This document shows positions 62,181 to 64,000 of a DNA stretch of 64,000 nt, piece after piece. Each line of letters opens with the position of its first letter. Position 1 is the stretch's first letter. The position numbers and the translations under genes were made by a program. The notes below the pieces were generated by a model that ran no database searches, was not told the origin of the DNA, and saw only the letters and a list, made by a program, of their open reading frames with translations. The DNA comes from Dipetalonema caudispina (Eukaryota; Nematoda; Chromadorea; Rhabditida; Onchocercidae): assembly GCA_013365325.1 (NCBI GenBank), contig JABVXV010000116.1, positions 1-64,000 of the forward strand, written 5' to 3'.

Positions 62181-64000
62181 CTAACGGACAGATTGTACCA
62201 AACGGGAACTTTTTGTTGCCGACTTTAGTTTAGCGCTTTTATCAACTTTGAAACACCACCAAAGACGAAGACTTTCGTCGCTAGATGCACTCATAACATA
62301 TTGCCCACATGGGGAAATCGTCAAGCCCAAGATGCGTTCAGTATGTCCAGTCAATACCTGAAAAATGTTCATGCTAAAAAAATCAAAACTTACTGCATAG
62401 CAGTAAAACACATTCTGTGAAATATATTTTTTGAATTTTATCATGTTCCAATTTTATACTCCAGCTTCGACTCATAAGCTAGTAATTCATCGCTTGAAAT
62501 GGACATCGGCTGCTTCATCATTGTTAATTAACAAATAAAAATCATAACAAGTTATTGGAATATGGACAAGTAAGAATCAATACCTTGATACAATTCATCG
62601 ACGGATACTTCCATATTCTCAAATCGTTACCAGGATATCCATGACCACTAATTAACTCCTTGTAGTTCGATGTAAATGCCAGTGCATTTACCTGAAAATA
62701 CAAACACCGGTATGGAGGAAGTTTCTAGATCTTACACCCACTTTATATAGCCAAAAGTTATAGGCACCTGACTGTCAGTATCCTGACTGTGACACAGTGT
62801 CCCACTGGCAAGATTCCAGAATTTAATGGTCCGATCGACAGTACCACCACCAGTTGCTAACGAGTGCGCTTGATGAGGATTAAATGCAATCGCTTTTACC
62901 GATGCAAGATGATCGCTAAAGCTATACAGCGGTTCCTGAAAAAATCCTAATGAAACCAATGATCACTCCCTCACAATATGACTGTTAACTTTCTAGACAT
63001 TAAAGAGAATCCCTTTCAAAACCTATCACGAATCTCACACGCAATAGTGAATCAATCGGAATAGGTATAGAAAGGATGTCATAGCGAAACGGGAAGATTA
63101 ATATTAACATAATAACGTTTGATATACATGCTAATGTGTCGACTTCTTCCATCAACTCTCGATTCCATCCATTTTAAAAAATAACCAGTCAAATAATCTG
63201 TTCCCAAAGATAATAATCAATTATCAATTAAACAAGTTATTAAATGAAAACAGTATTGCAAAGATTAAAATAACTGAAAATCGTACCGGATCTTCAGTTG
63301 TCAACATTGAAGGCTCCCAAATTTTAACCAGATTATCACCTCCACCACTGGCAAGATAATGACCATCATTACTCCAGACAAGGCCACAAACTTCCTGTCC
63401 GTGTCCCGGGAATGTTCTGTAACTTGATTTTAAATAAAACAAAACTTCTGACATTCCAAGAAACGAAGGAATTTATCAAAAATCAAATATAAATATATGT
63501 ATTAAAAGACTGCTCTACACTTATGTTAATATCTCAATGCTAACAGGATCACTGAATAATCTTTATGAAGATAAAATTCCCACTGAGATCAATATTTAAC
63601 GGCAAATGTAACTACAAATAAACTACGACTACAAACAGTTCTCGCAAAGCTACCTACTCTAATATCCCGTTACATTAAACAATAAATGCTGAGTCCGACT
63701 ACATCTTAGGTATTAAGATTTTGGATGTGTTTATAAGCGATCATCAGCTTGAAAACTTCGTAATCATTCAACGTACGTTTGCCCATTACTGCAACATATC
63801 AATGATTTGGTTTGTACATTAAAAAAATACGCGGAGGCGTACGATAATTAAAACAAAGAAGAGTATTCGCACTATTTTGTATCGTCTAGCCTATCTCTTA
63901 CACCAAACGACTTATCATAATGCATTAATTATTGTAAAAAACCAAGTAATAAGTATGAATCATTTAGATACTTATCACAAGATATGGCAGCAATACGTGA
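62181..64000 (-). CDS. fzy-1: CDC20/Fizzy-type APC/C activator, C-terminal WD40 part (partial)
   Basis: CDC20 family proteins recruit substrates to the anaphase-promoting complex. Clear exons are 63287-63416, 62768-62935, 62584-62691 and 62181-62357. They encode four WD40 blades: GHGQEVCGLVWSNDGHYLAS, DHLASVKAIAFNPHQAH with RTIKFWN, YKELISGHG with DLRIWKYPSM, and GHTERILGLTISPCGQYVMS with ESLRLWWCF. A likely earlier exon (SRIAAISCD) begins at 63,972 and runs off the right edge; one or more linking exons between 63,417 and 63,971 were not resolved. KELISGHG and the RLWWCF...KSS tail favour CDC20 over the related FZR1/CDH1, though the DHLASVKAIAFNPHQ blade is FZR1-like. The chain ends in Val-Arg where the family usually has the Ile-Arg (IR) tail. 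The C-box and KEN-type N-terminus lie outside the window. Confidence 0.85.

Overview
This is nuclear DNA from an animal, very probably a nematode and plausibly a filarial (onchocercid-like) worm. It is strongly AT-rich. Genes are split into many short exons by introns of roughly 100 to 1,700 bases. Several start codons are preceded closely by a 3' splice-site-like sequence with no visible upstream exon, as expected for spliced-leader trans-splicing. The STI1/HOP gene encodes the short form, without the first TPR block, known from C. elegans. The species call is inference; no marker gene fixes it.

Layout: 1-5,054 is mostly low-complexity DNA opening with a (TAA)n tract. 5,055-11,569 (-) is a PEX6-type peroxisomal AAA ATPase. 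13,616-17,258 (-) is a BMP-type TGF-beta ligand. 18,956-21,481 (+) is sti-1/HOP; it shares a 1.7 kb divergent upstream region with the ligand gene, and that region holds a heat-shock-element-like site. 22,012-28,110 (-) is a long multi-exon gene whose C-terminal half resembles PEAK/NKF3 pseudokinases. 32,014-35,297 (+) is rad-51, resolved to 8 exons and 354 aa. 35,298-44,506 is a gene-poor stretch. 44,507-47,974 (+) is a CNRIP1-like gene, 4 exons and 186 aa. 48,806-50,527 (-) is a small two-LIM protein, 4 exons and 129 aa. 51,175-57,407 (-) is a 10-exon gene of about 777 aa that appears to join a BED zinc finger to a FLYWCH/WRKY-like finger. 57,408-62,180 is microsatellite-rich. 62,181 to the right edge (-) is the C-terminal WD40 part of a CDC20/Fizzy gene that continues beyond the window.

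The genes are ordinary eukaryotic functions (peroxisome import, signalling, chaperoning, recombination, cell cycle) with no evident shared pathway. No CRISPR array, integrated virus, prokaryotic system or clear transposon was seen. The most notable points are a BMP-like ligand lacking the cysteine that normally links the dimer, the BED plus FLYWCH-like architecture carried partly by a 395-codon frame-neutral pair of exons, two apparent GC-AG introns, several AAG splice acceptors, a well-paired intronic hairpin, and the heat-shock-like element upstream of sti-1. All exon models were worked out by eye from reading frame, splice consensus and family conservation, without transcript data.
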